Positions 28,085 through 36,900 of a stretch of 64,000 bases of DNA are shown here, piece after piece. The notes under the pieces were generated by a model, which saw nothing but the letters and a program-made list of their open reading frames with translations, made no database searches and was not told the origin of the DNA. Both the position numbers and the translations under genes were made by a program. Origin of the DNA: an uncultured Bacteroidota bacterium (GTDB lineage: Bacteria > Bacteroidota > Bacteroidia > B-17B0 > Aurantibacillaceae); the NCBI GenBank assembly GCA_937873155.1, contig CALMVZ010000010.1, positions 62,001 to 126,000 on the forward strand, in the 5' to 3' direction. Numbering within the stretch: the stretch's first letter is position 1; the number at the start of each line of letters is the position of its first letter.

Positions 28085-28612
28085 ATGAATTTGGTTGATC
28101 AGATCAAGAAAACCATCCGTGATGTTGCAGATTTTCCAAAACCGGGAATAATGTTCAAAGACATTACGCCAATTTTAGAAGATCAGGAATTATGTTCAGC
28201 AATTGTGAATGGATTTATTGAGAAGCTTGGTTACAAACCGGATGCGATCGTTGGAGTTGAGAGCCGCGGGTTTTTGTTTGGTGTACTTATGGCAAACAAA
28301 TTAAATGTGCCTTTCATTATGGTCCGTAAAGCAGGAAAACTTCCTTACAAGACTATCCACTGCGAGTACGCCCTGGAATACGGAACAGCAAAAATTGAAA
28401 TGCACATAGATGCATTAAAAAAAGGTTGGAACGTTTTAATTCATGATGATCTGTTAGCAACAGGAGGAACAGCCGAAGCAGCAGCTCAATTGGTAAAACA
28501 GCAAGGCGCAAACGTAAGTGGTTTTGCATTTGTAGTTGAACTTGAATTTTTAAAAGGAAAAGAAAAATTAAAAACACATTCAAATAATATAACATGTCTG
28601 GTGCAGTATTAG
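28085..28612 (+). CDS. apt: Adenine phosphoribosyltransferase
   Basis: This 175-residue protein converts adenine and PRPP to AMP in purine salvage. It has the family start IRDVADFPKPGIMFKDITPIL, the VGVESRGFLFG block and the PRPP-binding loop VLIHDDLLATGGTA (about 117-130). Length matches the family. Its end overlaps the acyl-CoA dehydrogenase start by 19 bases, so the two are co-transcribed. Confidence 0.96.
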   Translation: MNLVDQIKKTIRDVADFPKPGIMFKDITPILEDQELCSAIVNGFIEKLGYKPDAIVGVESRGFLFGVLMANKLNVPFIMVRKAGKLPYKTIHCEYALEYGTAKIEMHIDALKKGWNVLIHDDLLATGGTAEAAAQLVKQQGANVSGFAFVVELEFLKGKEKLKTHSNNITCLVQY

Positions 28613-29766
28613 AACAAAACGTAGGTATGAGTTTCATGCCAAGTGAGAATCAGCAAATGATAGCTGATATGATCCGTAAATTCGGGAAAGAACACATCTA
28701 TCCAAAATACATGGAGTGGGATGAGTCGCAGGAATTCCCTGTTCACGTTTTCAAAAAATTAGGCGAGCTTGGTTTAATGGGCGTTTTAGTTCCGACTGAA
28801 TACGGCGGTTCAGGATTTTCATATACTGAGTATGTAACAGCGATCATCGAGTTGTCGAAGATCTGCGGGTCTATCGGTTTATCAATGGCTGCGCATAATT
28901 CATTATGTACAGGCCATATTTTACAGTTCGGTAACGAAGCGCAAAAGAAAAAATATTTGCCAAAATTAGCTACTGCTGAGTGGATCGGCGCTTGGGGCCT
29001 AACCGAAACAGGTACAGGTTCTGATGCCGGAGGGATGGCAACCGTTGCAGTAAAAGACGGCGATCATTATGTGATCAACGGAAGCAAAAACTTTATCACC
29101 CACGCTATAACAGGAAACGTTGCAGTCGTAATTGTGCGTACCGGAGAAAAAGGTGATAGTCATGGTATGACCGCTTTCGTAATTGAAAAAGGAACTCCCG
29201 GATTTAAATCAGGAAAAAAAGAAAATAAATTAGGCATGCGTGCAAGCGAGACTGCTGAATTGATATTTGAGAATTGCCGTGTACATAAAGACCAGGTATT
29301 AGGAAAAGAAGGAGAAGGATTTATCCAGGCAATGAAAGTATTGGATGGCGGCCGTATCTCTATTGCAGCATTAAGTTGTGGTATTGCCCGTGGGGCTTAT
29401 GAGTGCGCATTAAAATATTCAAAAGAGCGTGAGCAATTCGGAAAACCGATCTCTACATTCCAGGCGATCAGCTTTAAATTAGCCGATATGGCTACAGAAT
29501 TAGAAGCGGCTGAATTGTTGACCTTCAAAGCTGCGGACATGAAGAACCGCGGTTTGAAAATGACCAAAGAAGGCGCGTTTGCAAAATATTACGCATCGGA
29601 AGTTTGTGTGAAGAACGGAACTGAAGCTGTGCAGATATTCGGAGGCTACGGATATACAAAAGATTTTCCGGCCGAAAAATATTACCGCGACAGCAAATTG
29701 TGTACCATAGGCGAAGGAACCAGTGAAATTCAGAAACTGGTGATCAGTCGCGAATTGTTAAAGTAG
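28594..29766 (+). CDS. Acyl-CoA dehydrogenase (short/medium-chain type)
   Basis: This 390-residue FAD enzyme oxidises acyl-CoA to trans-2-enoyl-CoA in beta-oxidation. Signature blocks include GAWGLTETGTGSDAGGM for FAD binding, GGRISIAALSCGIARGAYE and FGGYGYTKDFPAEKYYRD. The catalytic Glu is E375 in IGEGTSEI. The ATG at 28594 lies inside apt; the ATG at 28627 is a possible alternative start. Chain-length preference cannot be decided; butyryl-CoA dehydrogenase-like enzymes look most similar. Confidence 0.94.
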   Translation: MSGAVLEQNVGMSFMPSENQQMIADMIRKFGKEHIYPKYMEWDESQEFPVHVFKKLGELGLMGVLVPTEYGGSGFSYTEYVTAIIELSKICGSIGLSMAAHNSLCTGHILQFGNEAQKKKYLPKLATAEWIGAWGLTETGTGSDAGGMATVAVKDGDHYVINGSKNFITHAITGNVAVVIVRTGEKGDSHGMTAFVIEKGTPGFKSGKKENKLGMRASETAELIFENCRVHKDQVLGKEGEGFIQAMKVLDGGRISIAALSCGIARGAYECALKYSKEREQFGKPISTFQAISFKLADMATELEAAELLTFKAADMKNRGLKMTKEGAFAKYYASEVCVKNGTEAVQIFGGYGYTKDFPAEKYYRDSKLCTIGEGTSEIQKLVISRELLK

Positions 29767-29804
29767 TGCTAAGTTTAATTTGTTTATCCTGAAGTCAGCG
29801 TACT

Positions 29805-31292
29805 TCAAGGTTTGTGTAGCCCCGGAGTGTTGTTACTTCGGGGCTTTTTTTGCACCCTTACTATCAGGTTCTTTGTATTTGGAGAAACGGAAACGTAAGT
29901 CAAATGCACATCTGAGTTCTTATAATACGTCAGATCATAAGGCGGATATAAGACCAGGTAATCAAACTCTGCAAGCTTATTTTCAACCGGACAAATCCCT
30001 TTGGGATAATACGTTTCGATCCTGTCGCCAATGTAATTGTATTTTTTTGTATTGCTGGTATAATAGTAATTCACGAATACGCCGTATAATTCAGGAGAGA
30101 TGCCAACGTGTTTTGCGTTTAACTTTTGTAATTCATCAAAACTTTCTTTCGAATCGGTTTGTTCTATGAAATCAAAAGCGTGTTTTAAATTAATACTCAT
30201 CATGAAATTGATGATCAGTAAAAATGAAAAAACTAAAATGACCGGTTTGTAAAAAATGAATTTGAACCGGATAAAGGAAACAAATGAGACCGCTGATGGA
30301 ACGATCAATAATTGCGCGGCCCTGTAAAAAGGATATGGAGCATGGAAACAAAGATAATTTAGTATCATGGGTAGTATCATTAGCGGAAAGATCAATGAAG
30401 AATAATAGTAAAGAGCATTCTGATGTTCTTTACGTTTGAATATTCCAAAATAACATGAAAGAGAAATGCAAAAGAAAATTCCCAATGAGATCCCGAATTG
30501 AATTAATTTTGGAAGAACTAGTTTGTGATAAAAAAAACCGTCCGATAACACATGGAACATTGCAAGGAAACTTGGTTCGCCGGCTCCTTTGAAATCGCCT
30601 GAACAGCGGATCATGAATAAAATGGCACGGCCAATCAATAAAAATGTACCAAGGCAGATCAGCGCATCAACATAAAAACTTTTGCGTTTGTAAAAACCGT
30701 TTAGTCCCTTAAAATAAACGGTATAAAAATAGATGAGCGCAAAAGCAAAAAAGAAATACACAAAACTATAATTGGAAATGGAAGATAACCCTGCAAAGGC
30801 AATTGAAAGAAAAAGAGTCAGCCGTTTATTTTTGTTAATTCCTTTAACAAAAAACCATAAAGCCAAACACTGGAACATAATACCTGCCGCATAACCGCGC
30901 GCTAACCCGAAATAATCGAGCAGGTAAGGATTTAAAAAAAGCACGCAGAATCCAAGTAATTTTATGGATGTTGAGGAAAATGTCTTAAGCCACCACCACC
31001 CAAAACAACAAGTAAGAATAAACGAAAAGACACTAAACCAACGCAAACAAAAAACAGATTCGCATCCGGATAAAAGTGAAAGCTTCATGGCTGCGCTATT
31101 GATCCAATGCGAATTGCCGGTACATAAGAATTCGCTGATCCAGAAATTTTTTACGTTGTGGAAAGAGTAGGCTTCATCGTGCGTTATATTTACAAGGGCT
31201 GCGCGCAAGACAACATAAACGATAAGAAGCAAAAAACCTAAACTTAAAACAGGTTGGTTTTTTAAGAAGCTTTTTACTGTTTGCATATACAT
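29805..31292 (-). CDS. GT-C-type integral membrane protein (GT39/ArnT-like)
   Basis: This 495-residue protein has about eleven hydrophobic helices. After the first helix comes the acidic loop motif ITHDEAYSF, which resembles the D-E catalytic loop of GT-C glycosyltransferases such as PMT/ArnT that use polyprenyl-phosphate sugars. The soluble C-terminal end is short. The last 13 codons contain the terminator hairpin of the convergent acyl-CoA dehydrogenase gene, so its C-terminus (SNNTPGLHKP) may be a by-product of that overlap. Specific substrate unknown. Confidence 0.7.
   Translation of the reverse strand: MYMQTVKSFLKNQPVLSLGFLLLIVYVVLRAALVNITHDEAYSFHNVKNFWISEFLCTGNSHWINSAAMKLSLLSGCESVFCLRWFSVFSFILTCCFGWWWLKTFSSTSIKLLGFCVLFLNPYLLDYFGLARGYAAGIMFQCLALWFFVKGINKNKRLTLFLSIAFAGLSSISNYSFVYFFFAFALIYFYTVYFKGLNGFYKRKSFYVDALICLGTFLLIGRAILFMIRCSGDFKGAGEPSFLAMFHVLSDGFFYHKLVLPKLIQFGISLGIFFCISLSCYFGIFKRKEHQNALYYYSSLIFPLMILPMILNYLCFHAPYPFYRAAQLLIVPSAVSFVSFIRFKFIFYKPVILVFSFLLIINFMMSINLKHAFDFIEQTDSKESFDELQKLNAKHVGISPELYGVFVNYYYTSNTKKYNYIGDRIETYYPKGICPVENKLAEFDYLVLYPPYDLTYYKNSDVHLTYVSVSPNTKNLIVRVQKKPRSNNTPGLHKP
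29818..29851 (+). terminator. Terminator shared by convergent genes
   Basis: Arms GCCCCGGAGT and ACTTCGGGGC (one wobble) with a GTTGTT loop are followed by a T run. The hairpin ends the acyl-CoA dehydrogenase transcript, and it lies within the last codons of the convergent membrane-protein gene. Confidence 0.85.
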
Positions 31293-31323
31293 TAAAGATA
31301 CTATTTTGCCTGTATAAAATTAG

Positions 31324-31331
31324 TATCTTTG
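31324..31331 (+). promoter_or_regulatory. -7 box of pssA
   Basis: TATCTTTG matches TAnnTTTG exactly and lies seven bases before the TTG start of pssA; a TTTG at about 31305 is placed as a -33 element. Confidence 0.55.
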
Positions 31332-31338
31332 TTTTGCT

Positions 31339-32124
31339 TTGAAGATTAAACAAAACATACCCAATTTTTTAACCTGTTGTAATTTATTGTGCGGTTGTTT
31401 GGCAATTCAGCAGGCATTCCAGGGAAGTTTAGTTAATTCTGCTTATTTAGTCGGGATTGCGGCCATATTCGATTTCTTTGATGGGTTTGCTGCAAGAGCA
31501 TTAAGAGTTAGTTCTCCAATTGGAAAAGATTTGGATTCTTTAGCCGATCTGGTAACCTTTGGAGTTGTGCCTGGAATAATGTTGTTTCAAATGATAAGAG
31601 TAACATCAGGTACAGATCTTACAACTTTTTTGCCGTCATCATGGACTCCTGAAGGAGAAGGCGTAAACTTATTGCCATACGTAGCTTTTCTTATTCCGAT
31701 CTTCTCCGCTATTCGCTTGGCAAAATTTAATAATGATACTCGTCAATCTGAATCTTTTATTGGTTTACCAACTCCGGCAAACGCTATTTTTATTTCTTCT
31801 TTTCCTTTAATGGATAGATTTTATATAGACCTAAAAGGTTCCGCATATGAAGATCAACCTATCATGTTCCTTTTTGACCCCGCTTTTCTAGCCGTGCTTT
31901 CTTGCGTTCTAAGTATTTTATTAATAGCCCCCATTCCTCTTTTTGCGCTAAAATTCAGATTTTTTGGATGGAGAGGTAATCGGATACGCTACATATTTTT
32001 AGGGCTTAGTCTGGGCCTTTTAATTGGCTTTCAATATTTGGGAATACCTCTTATTATCATTCTATATATTCTTATGTCCCTAATAAACAATCTCATTCAG
32101 AGGCGGAATATTTCGTCTCCATGA
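31339..32124 (+). CDS. pssA: CDP-diacylglycerol-serine O-phosphatidyltransferase
   Basis: This 261-residue membrane enzyme makes phosphatidylserine, the precursor of phosphatidylethanolamine. The CDP-alcohol phosphotransferase motif D-G-x2-A-R-x8-G-x3-D-x3-D is complete in DGFAARALRVSSPIG followed by KDLDSLAD. The start KIKQNIPNFLTCCNLLCGCLAI is family-typical and requires the TTG start. Six or more hydrophobic helices follow. The last residues (LIQRRNISSP) are repeated, in another frame, in a mini-ORF that overlaps the stop codon. Confidence 0.94.
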   Translation: MKIKQNIPNFLTCCNLLCGCLAIQQAFQGSLVNSAYLVGIAAIFDFFDGFAARALRVSSPIGKDLDSLADLVTFGVVPGIMLFQMIRVTSGTDLTTFLPSSWTPEGEGVNLLPYVAFLIPIFSAIRLAKFNNDTRQSESFIGLPTPANAIFISSFPLMDRFYIDLKGSAYEDQPIMFLFDPAFLAVLSCVLSILLIAPIPLFALKFRFFGWRGNRIRYIFLGLSLGLLIGFQYLGIPLIIILYILMSLINNLIQRRNISSP

Positions 32125-32168
32125 GTAAACTAATTCAGAGACGTGATATTTCCTCTCCTTTAGGATAG
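32121..32168 (+). CDS. 15-residue mini-ORF duplicating the PssA C-terminus
   Basis: An ATG overlapping the pssA stop in ATGA opens a 15-codon frame reading MSKLIQRRDISSPLG. Ten residues repeat the end of PssA (LIQRRNISSP) with one change. Between the two 30-base copies, five of six differences fall on third codon positions and are synonymous, which suggests selection on the peptide. It could instead be a decayed duplication of the gene end. Too short to call with confidence. Confidence 0.35.
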   Translation: MSKLIQRRDISSPLG

Positions 32169-32198
32169 GCCGTTTCGACAAAGTCGGAACGGGAGAGG
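32152..32198 (+). other. Nested hairpin after pssA
   Basis: The inner stem CCGTTTCGAC/GTCGGAACGG (AAA loop, one wobble) is enclosed by the outer stem CCTCTCC/GGAGAGG. No T run follows, so it is not a standard terminator; it could stabilise the pssA mRNA 3' end or be part of a dispersed repeat. Confidence 0.55.
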
Positions 32199-32253
32199 TT
32201 ATCGGAGCCCAGGAATATTCATAAATACCTGAAATTTTATTGAGTTCCATGCC

Positions 32254-32283
32254 TTGCAATTAATACCTAAAACAGTATCTTAG
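32254..32283 (+). promoter_or_regulatory. Promoter of purS
   Basis: TTG at 32254-32256 and TATCTTAG at 32276-32283 are 19 bases apart, matching the Bacteroidota -33/-7 arrangement. purS starts 22 bases downstream of the -7 box. Confidence 0.5.
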
Positions 32284-32305
32284 CACCTCAATTTTAAAAC
32301 TCACG

Positions 32306-32563
32306 ATGGCAAAATTTATTGCAGATATTGATGTAATGCCGCTTAAAGCGTTACTCGATCCACAAGGCAAAGCTGTTACCGGCTCTATGAAAAACCTGGG
32401 TTTACCCGAAATTCAAAATGTACGTATCGGTAAGCACATCACTTTAGAAATTGAGGCAGTAAACAAAGAAGCTGCATCTGCTAAAGTTGACGAAGCCTGC
32501 AAAAAATTACTTTGCAACCAGATCATGGAAGGCTACGAATTCAAATTAACTGAAACCAAATAA
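32306..32563 (+). CDS. purS: Phosphoribosylformylglycinamidine synthase subunit PurS
   Basis: This 85-residue protein matches PurS in length and layout: an opening strand KFIADIDVMPLKALLDPQGKAV, the central GLPEIQNVRIGKHITLEIEA and the end CNQIMEGYEFKL. PurS bridges PurL and PurQ in the purine-pathway FGAM synthase. No purL or purQ lies in the window, so it stands apart from its partners. metK follows 39 bases downstream, possibly in the same transcript. Confidence 0.88.
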   Translation: MAKFIADIDVMPLKALLDPQGKAVTGSMKNLGLPEIQNVRIGKHITLEIEAVNKEAASAKVDEACKKLLCNQIMEGYEFKLTETK

Positions 32564-32602
32564 CTCACTAACTATAAAACTCACCATTTCACTAATTAAA
32601 TT

Positions 32603-33856
32603 ATGGGATATCTTTTCACCTCCGAATCAGTATCAGAAGGCCACCCGGATAAAGTGGCTGACCAAATATCAGATGCATTAATTGATAATTTCTTAGCTTT
32701 CGACCCTGAAAGTAAAGTAGCTTGTGAAACTTTAGTTACTACAGGACAAGTTGTTCTTGCAGGAGAAGTAAAATCAAAAGCCTATTTGGATGTACAGGAG
32801 ATCGCTCGTGAAGTGATCCGTAAGATAGGTTATACAAAATCTGAGTATATGTTCGAAGCGAATTCTTGCGGTATTTTATCTGCAATTCACGAACAATCTT
32901 CAGATATTAATCAAGGTGTTGACCGTAAGAAAAAAGAAGAACAAGGTGCAGGTGACCAGGGTATGATGTTCGGATATGCAACAAATGAAACTGCTAACTA
33001 CATGCCTTTAGCATTAGATTTAGCTCATGGTATCCTATTAGAACTTGCAGCATTACGCCGCGAAAATAAAGAAATAAAATATTTACGTCCGGATGCAAAA
33101 TCGCAAGTAACCTTAGAGTACGATGATAAGAACAATCCTATCCGTATCGATGCTATCGTTGTTTCTACACAGCATGATGATTTTGACGCTGAAGCAAAAA
33201 TGTTAGCGAAAATTAAAAAGGACATCATCGATATTTTAATTCCGCGAGTGAAAAAGAAATATCCGAAATACGCTCATTTATTCAATTCGAAAATTAATTA
33301 CCATATCAATCCAACCGGTAAATTCGTTATTGGTGGTCCGCACGGTGATACAGGTTTGACAGGCCGTAAGATCATCGTTGATACTTATGGTGGAAAAGGT
33401 GCTCACGGTGGTGGTGCTTTCTCAGGAAAAGATCCGAGTAAAGTTGACCGTTCTGCCGCATATGCTACCCGTCACATTGCAAAAAACTTAGTAGCTGCAG
33501 GTCTTTGTTCTGAAGTATTGGTTCAAGTTTCTTATGCGATCGGTGTTGCACAGCCGATGGGTATCTTTGTTGATACTTACGGAACTGCAAAAGTGAAAAT
33601 GACCGATGGTCAAATTGCAAAAATTGTTCAGGAAGTATTTGATATGCGTCCGTACTTTATCGAGCAGCGTTTCAAATTACGTACACCGATGTACAGCGAA
33701 ACAGCAGCTTACGGACATATGGGCCGTAAGAATGAGACCGTAACTAAAACATTTAAATCTCCTGACGGTAAAACCAAGACCATGAAAGTGGAGTTATTTA
33801 CATGGGAGAAATTAGACTATGTTGATAAGGTTAAAAAGGCGTTCAAACTTAAATAA
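32603..33856 (+). CDS. metK: S-adenosylmethionine synthetase
   Basis: This 417-residue enzyme makes S-adenosylmethionine from methionine and ATP. It contains the start [21 protein letters not shown], the hexapeptide GAGDQG and the phosphate-binding loop [19 protein letters not shown]. Length agrees with Bacteroidota homologues, which carry the insert near [18 protein letters not shown]. Highly expressed-type codon choice is visible by eye. It ends 18 bases before a strong terminator. Confidence 0.97.
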   Translation: MGYLFTSESVSEGHPDKVADQISDALIDNFLAFDPESKVACETLVTTGQVVLAGEVKSKAYLDVQEIAREVIRKIGYTKSEYMFEANSCGILSAIHEQSSDINQGVDRKKKEEQGAGDQGMMFGYATNETANYMPLALDLAHGILLELAALRRENKEIKYLRPDAKSQVTLEYDDKNNPIRIDAIVVSTQHDDFDAEAKMLAKIKKDIIDILIPRVKKKYPKYAHLFNSKINYHINPTGKFVIGGPHGDTGLTGRKIIVDTYGGKGAHGGGAFSGKDPSKVDRSAAYATRHIAKNLVAAGLCSEVLVQVSYAIGVAQPMGIFVDTYGTAKVKMTDGQIAKIVQEVFDMRPYFIEQRFKLRTPMYSETAAYGHMGRKNETVTKTFKSPDGKTKTMKVELFTWEKLDYVDKVKKAFKLK

Positions 33857-33874
33857 TTGCCGATAAAATCCATT

Positions 33875-33908
33875 AAAAAGGCTACCTAAAACAGTGTAGC
33901 CTTTTTTA
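33875..33908 (+). terminator. Terminator after metK
   Basis: Perfect 11-bp arms AAAAAGGCTAC/GTAGCCTTTTT with a ten-base loop and T run. Confidence 0.9.
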
Positions 33909-33965
33909 TTTTGCAGACTTTTTAACACAAGTAGGAATTATGCAAATCCCGCAATTAAAATGACG

Positions 33966-33973
33966 TATCTTCG
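33966..33973 (+). promoter_or_regulatory. Candidate -7 box of first T9SS giant gene
   Basis: TATCTTCG, one base off TAnnTTTG, lies 19 bases before the ATG at 33993. Confidence 0.4.
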
Positions 33974-33992
33974 GAGTTCAATAATTTTATAG

Positions 33993-36900
33993 ATGAAAAA
34001 AATATATACTTTAATTCTGGCCTTCATTTTTGTTGGCGGAATAGTTAGATCACAAGTAACGGTTACAGGTGGAGTTACCTTAAGTTACACAACTTTAGGA
34101 GCGGCTTTTTCTGCTATTAACTCGGGTGTTCATACGGGGGCTATCACAGTCGATATTTCGGCAAGCACTACCGAAACAGCTTCGGCAGTTCTTAATTCAT
34201 CAGGAACAGGTGGAGCTAATTATACTTCACTTCTTATCTTCCCGTCTGTTGATGGTGTTGCGGTCAATGGCTCAACAACTACAGCAGCCGGGCGTGGTGT
34301 TATTGAATTGAACGGGGCGGATTTTGTTACGATCGATGGTGACAATCCGAATACACCGGGTATAAACAGGAATTTGACAATTATCAATAACAACACAGTA
34401 ACTACAAATTATACTTCGGGTATAAGGATCGCTACGGCAGCAGGTACAGGTTTTGTTGATGCCAATAACATTACCATTATGAATGTTATCGTAAATGGCA
34501 GCGCTGTCGGATTGAATATTGCAGGGACAACTTCTACTACGGGTCCGCAAAACACAACTTTCGGAATTGTAACAGGTCCTAACGGCGGAGCTGTTATTGG
34601 ATCCCTTTCATCAGTAACAACAGGTATGGCAGCGGGTATGCCGGCGAATAATCTTGTGATAAGCAACAATGCAATCAATCAATGCGCCCGTGGTATTGCA
34701 TTTTTAGGTAACACTACAACTCCTACAACAAACAGCATTACTATTACTAATAACCTTATTGGTGCGAACGTTGCACTTGCAGGTAGTTGGCCTTATACCT
34801 CACCTGTAACAACAGTTTACACAAAAGGTATTTTTCTTCAGGGTGCAACAGGAATTAATATTTCAGGAAATACCATTAAGAATGTAATGTCGTACGTAGC
34901 GACAGGTATTACTGCAATGGAATTCAGTACCGGCACAGGGGCAGGTGGTATCACTATCGCGAGCAATACTATCACTGGTATTTCTCATAACGGAGTTGGT
35001 TCTTCTACAGCACGCGCTATCAATCTAGCAAGTACGGCAGCCACCGCAACTTATTTAGTACGTTCTAATATTATCAATAATGTACAATGTAATTCTGCTA
35101 CTTATCCTGCGGGTATATATTTGAATACAACAGCTACTTCAGGTATTGCAGAAAATAACCAGGTTAGCATGGTTTATAATAATCAGGCAGGTACCTCAGG
35201 TGTTGCAGGTATAGATCTTTCGGCAGGCAGTAATGTTACTGTACGTAATAACTTCATCTGGGATATCAATGAAGTGATGACAGGCGGAGGTTTCAGTACA
35301 ACCTTTGGTATTTACGGCATACGAGTTTCTTCCGGAACAGGACATAAGATACTGCACAATACAGTCAGTCTTTCAGGTACCCCATTCGGAACCGGAGCAA
35401 CACTTCTTTCAGCGGCATTGTGTATCGTGAACACTTCCCAAACAGGTATGGAGGTAAGGAACAATGTTTTTTCAAACACAATTCTTAGCGGGGCCGCATC
35501 AAATGCACACGTATGTATTTATCTTCCTTCCACTGCAACCAGCGCAATGAATTTGATGCTGAATAATAATGCTTATTATTCGGGTGGCACAGCGGCTGAA
35601 CAAGGTATTGCACAATTAGGAACAACAGCGGGAACTAATTTTTACCTTGCATCTAATTTTAATGCCAGCTCAACTACACCGGCAAGTAATTTCAGAGCCT
35701 TCTCAAGTACACTTGGAAATTTAACTAATGACAATTCTTCTTTTGCCACAACTTCAGCAGCTCCGTTTATTTCAGCAACAAATCTCCACATTAGTAACGC
35801 AACTTATAATCCATTGGAGTCGGGCGCAGTTGTAACAACTGTTACGTTAGATATCGACAATGATGTTCGTCCGGGACCAATTGGTTCTGTGAATGGTGGC
35901 GGAACTATTCCTGATATCGGTGCAGATGAATTCGACGGATTAGTGATCAATACCGATCTTTCTGCATTTGGTTTAGCAAGCCCGGTATTACCTCCGTCTT
36001 GTTATGGTCCAAACCAAACTGTTTCGGTTGTAATTAAGAATACAGGCGTAAGTGCTATAGACTTTGCTTTAAACAATGCTACAGTAACTGCTTTTGCAAG
36101 CGGTGTGAATCCACAGGTATTTCCAAATGTGGTTATCACATCCGGAACACTGGTTGCAGGCGCTACGCAAACTGTTGTTATGTCTACAACTTATAATATG
36201 ACGACCGCAGGTACTTATTCATTTAACGGAACTGCAACAGTTGCCGGTGATGGAAATTCGTCAAATGACGTTATGGGAGTTGCTACAAGAACGGTTGCCC
36301 CATTGGTAGCATTGCCTGAAACCGTGGATTTCACCGGGTTTACAGGCGCTAATCTTACAACGGTATTTCCTAATTGGTATGAAGCTAATGGCGCTGCAGT
36401 TCCTACACCAAGTGCTACAGCATGGACCAGTCAGACCGGTCTGAATGCGGTCGGTAATATTACTGCACGTGTTAATTTATTTAGTACTATTAAAGATGAG
36501 TGGATCGTTGGCCCTAAATTCACAGCCGCAGCGAACACACAAATATCTTTTGATGCAGCTGTTACAAATGGTGCAAGTACAACTGTTGGTGATATAATGG
36601 GAAGTGATGACATGGTACGTGTGATGGTTTCAACTAATTGCGGCGTTTCTTATACACCGATCTTTACAGTAAGTGCAACCAACAGCTTAGCTGTTACATT
36701 CACTAATTTTGTTATTTCATTAAGTGCTTATGCAGGACAGGACATTATTGTTGCTTTCCTTGCACAGGACGGTCCGGTAGATGATATTGAGAATTACGAT
36801 TTCCATCTTGATAACATTAACATCCAAAACCTTGCTGCTTCAGATGCGGGTGTATCTGCTTTAGTTTCTCCGTTTACAACAGGTTGCTATGGTTCTTCGG

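Noticed and set aside
29780-30169. 129-codon + strand frame after the acyl-CoA dehydrogenase gene
   Set aside because: It runs through the terminator and is antisense to the well-supported GT-C-type membrane protein.
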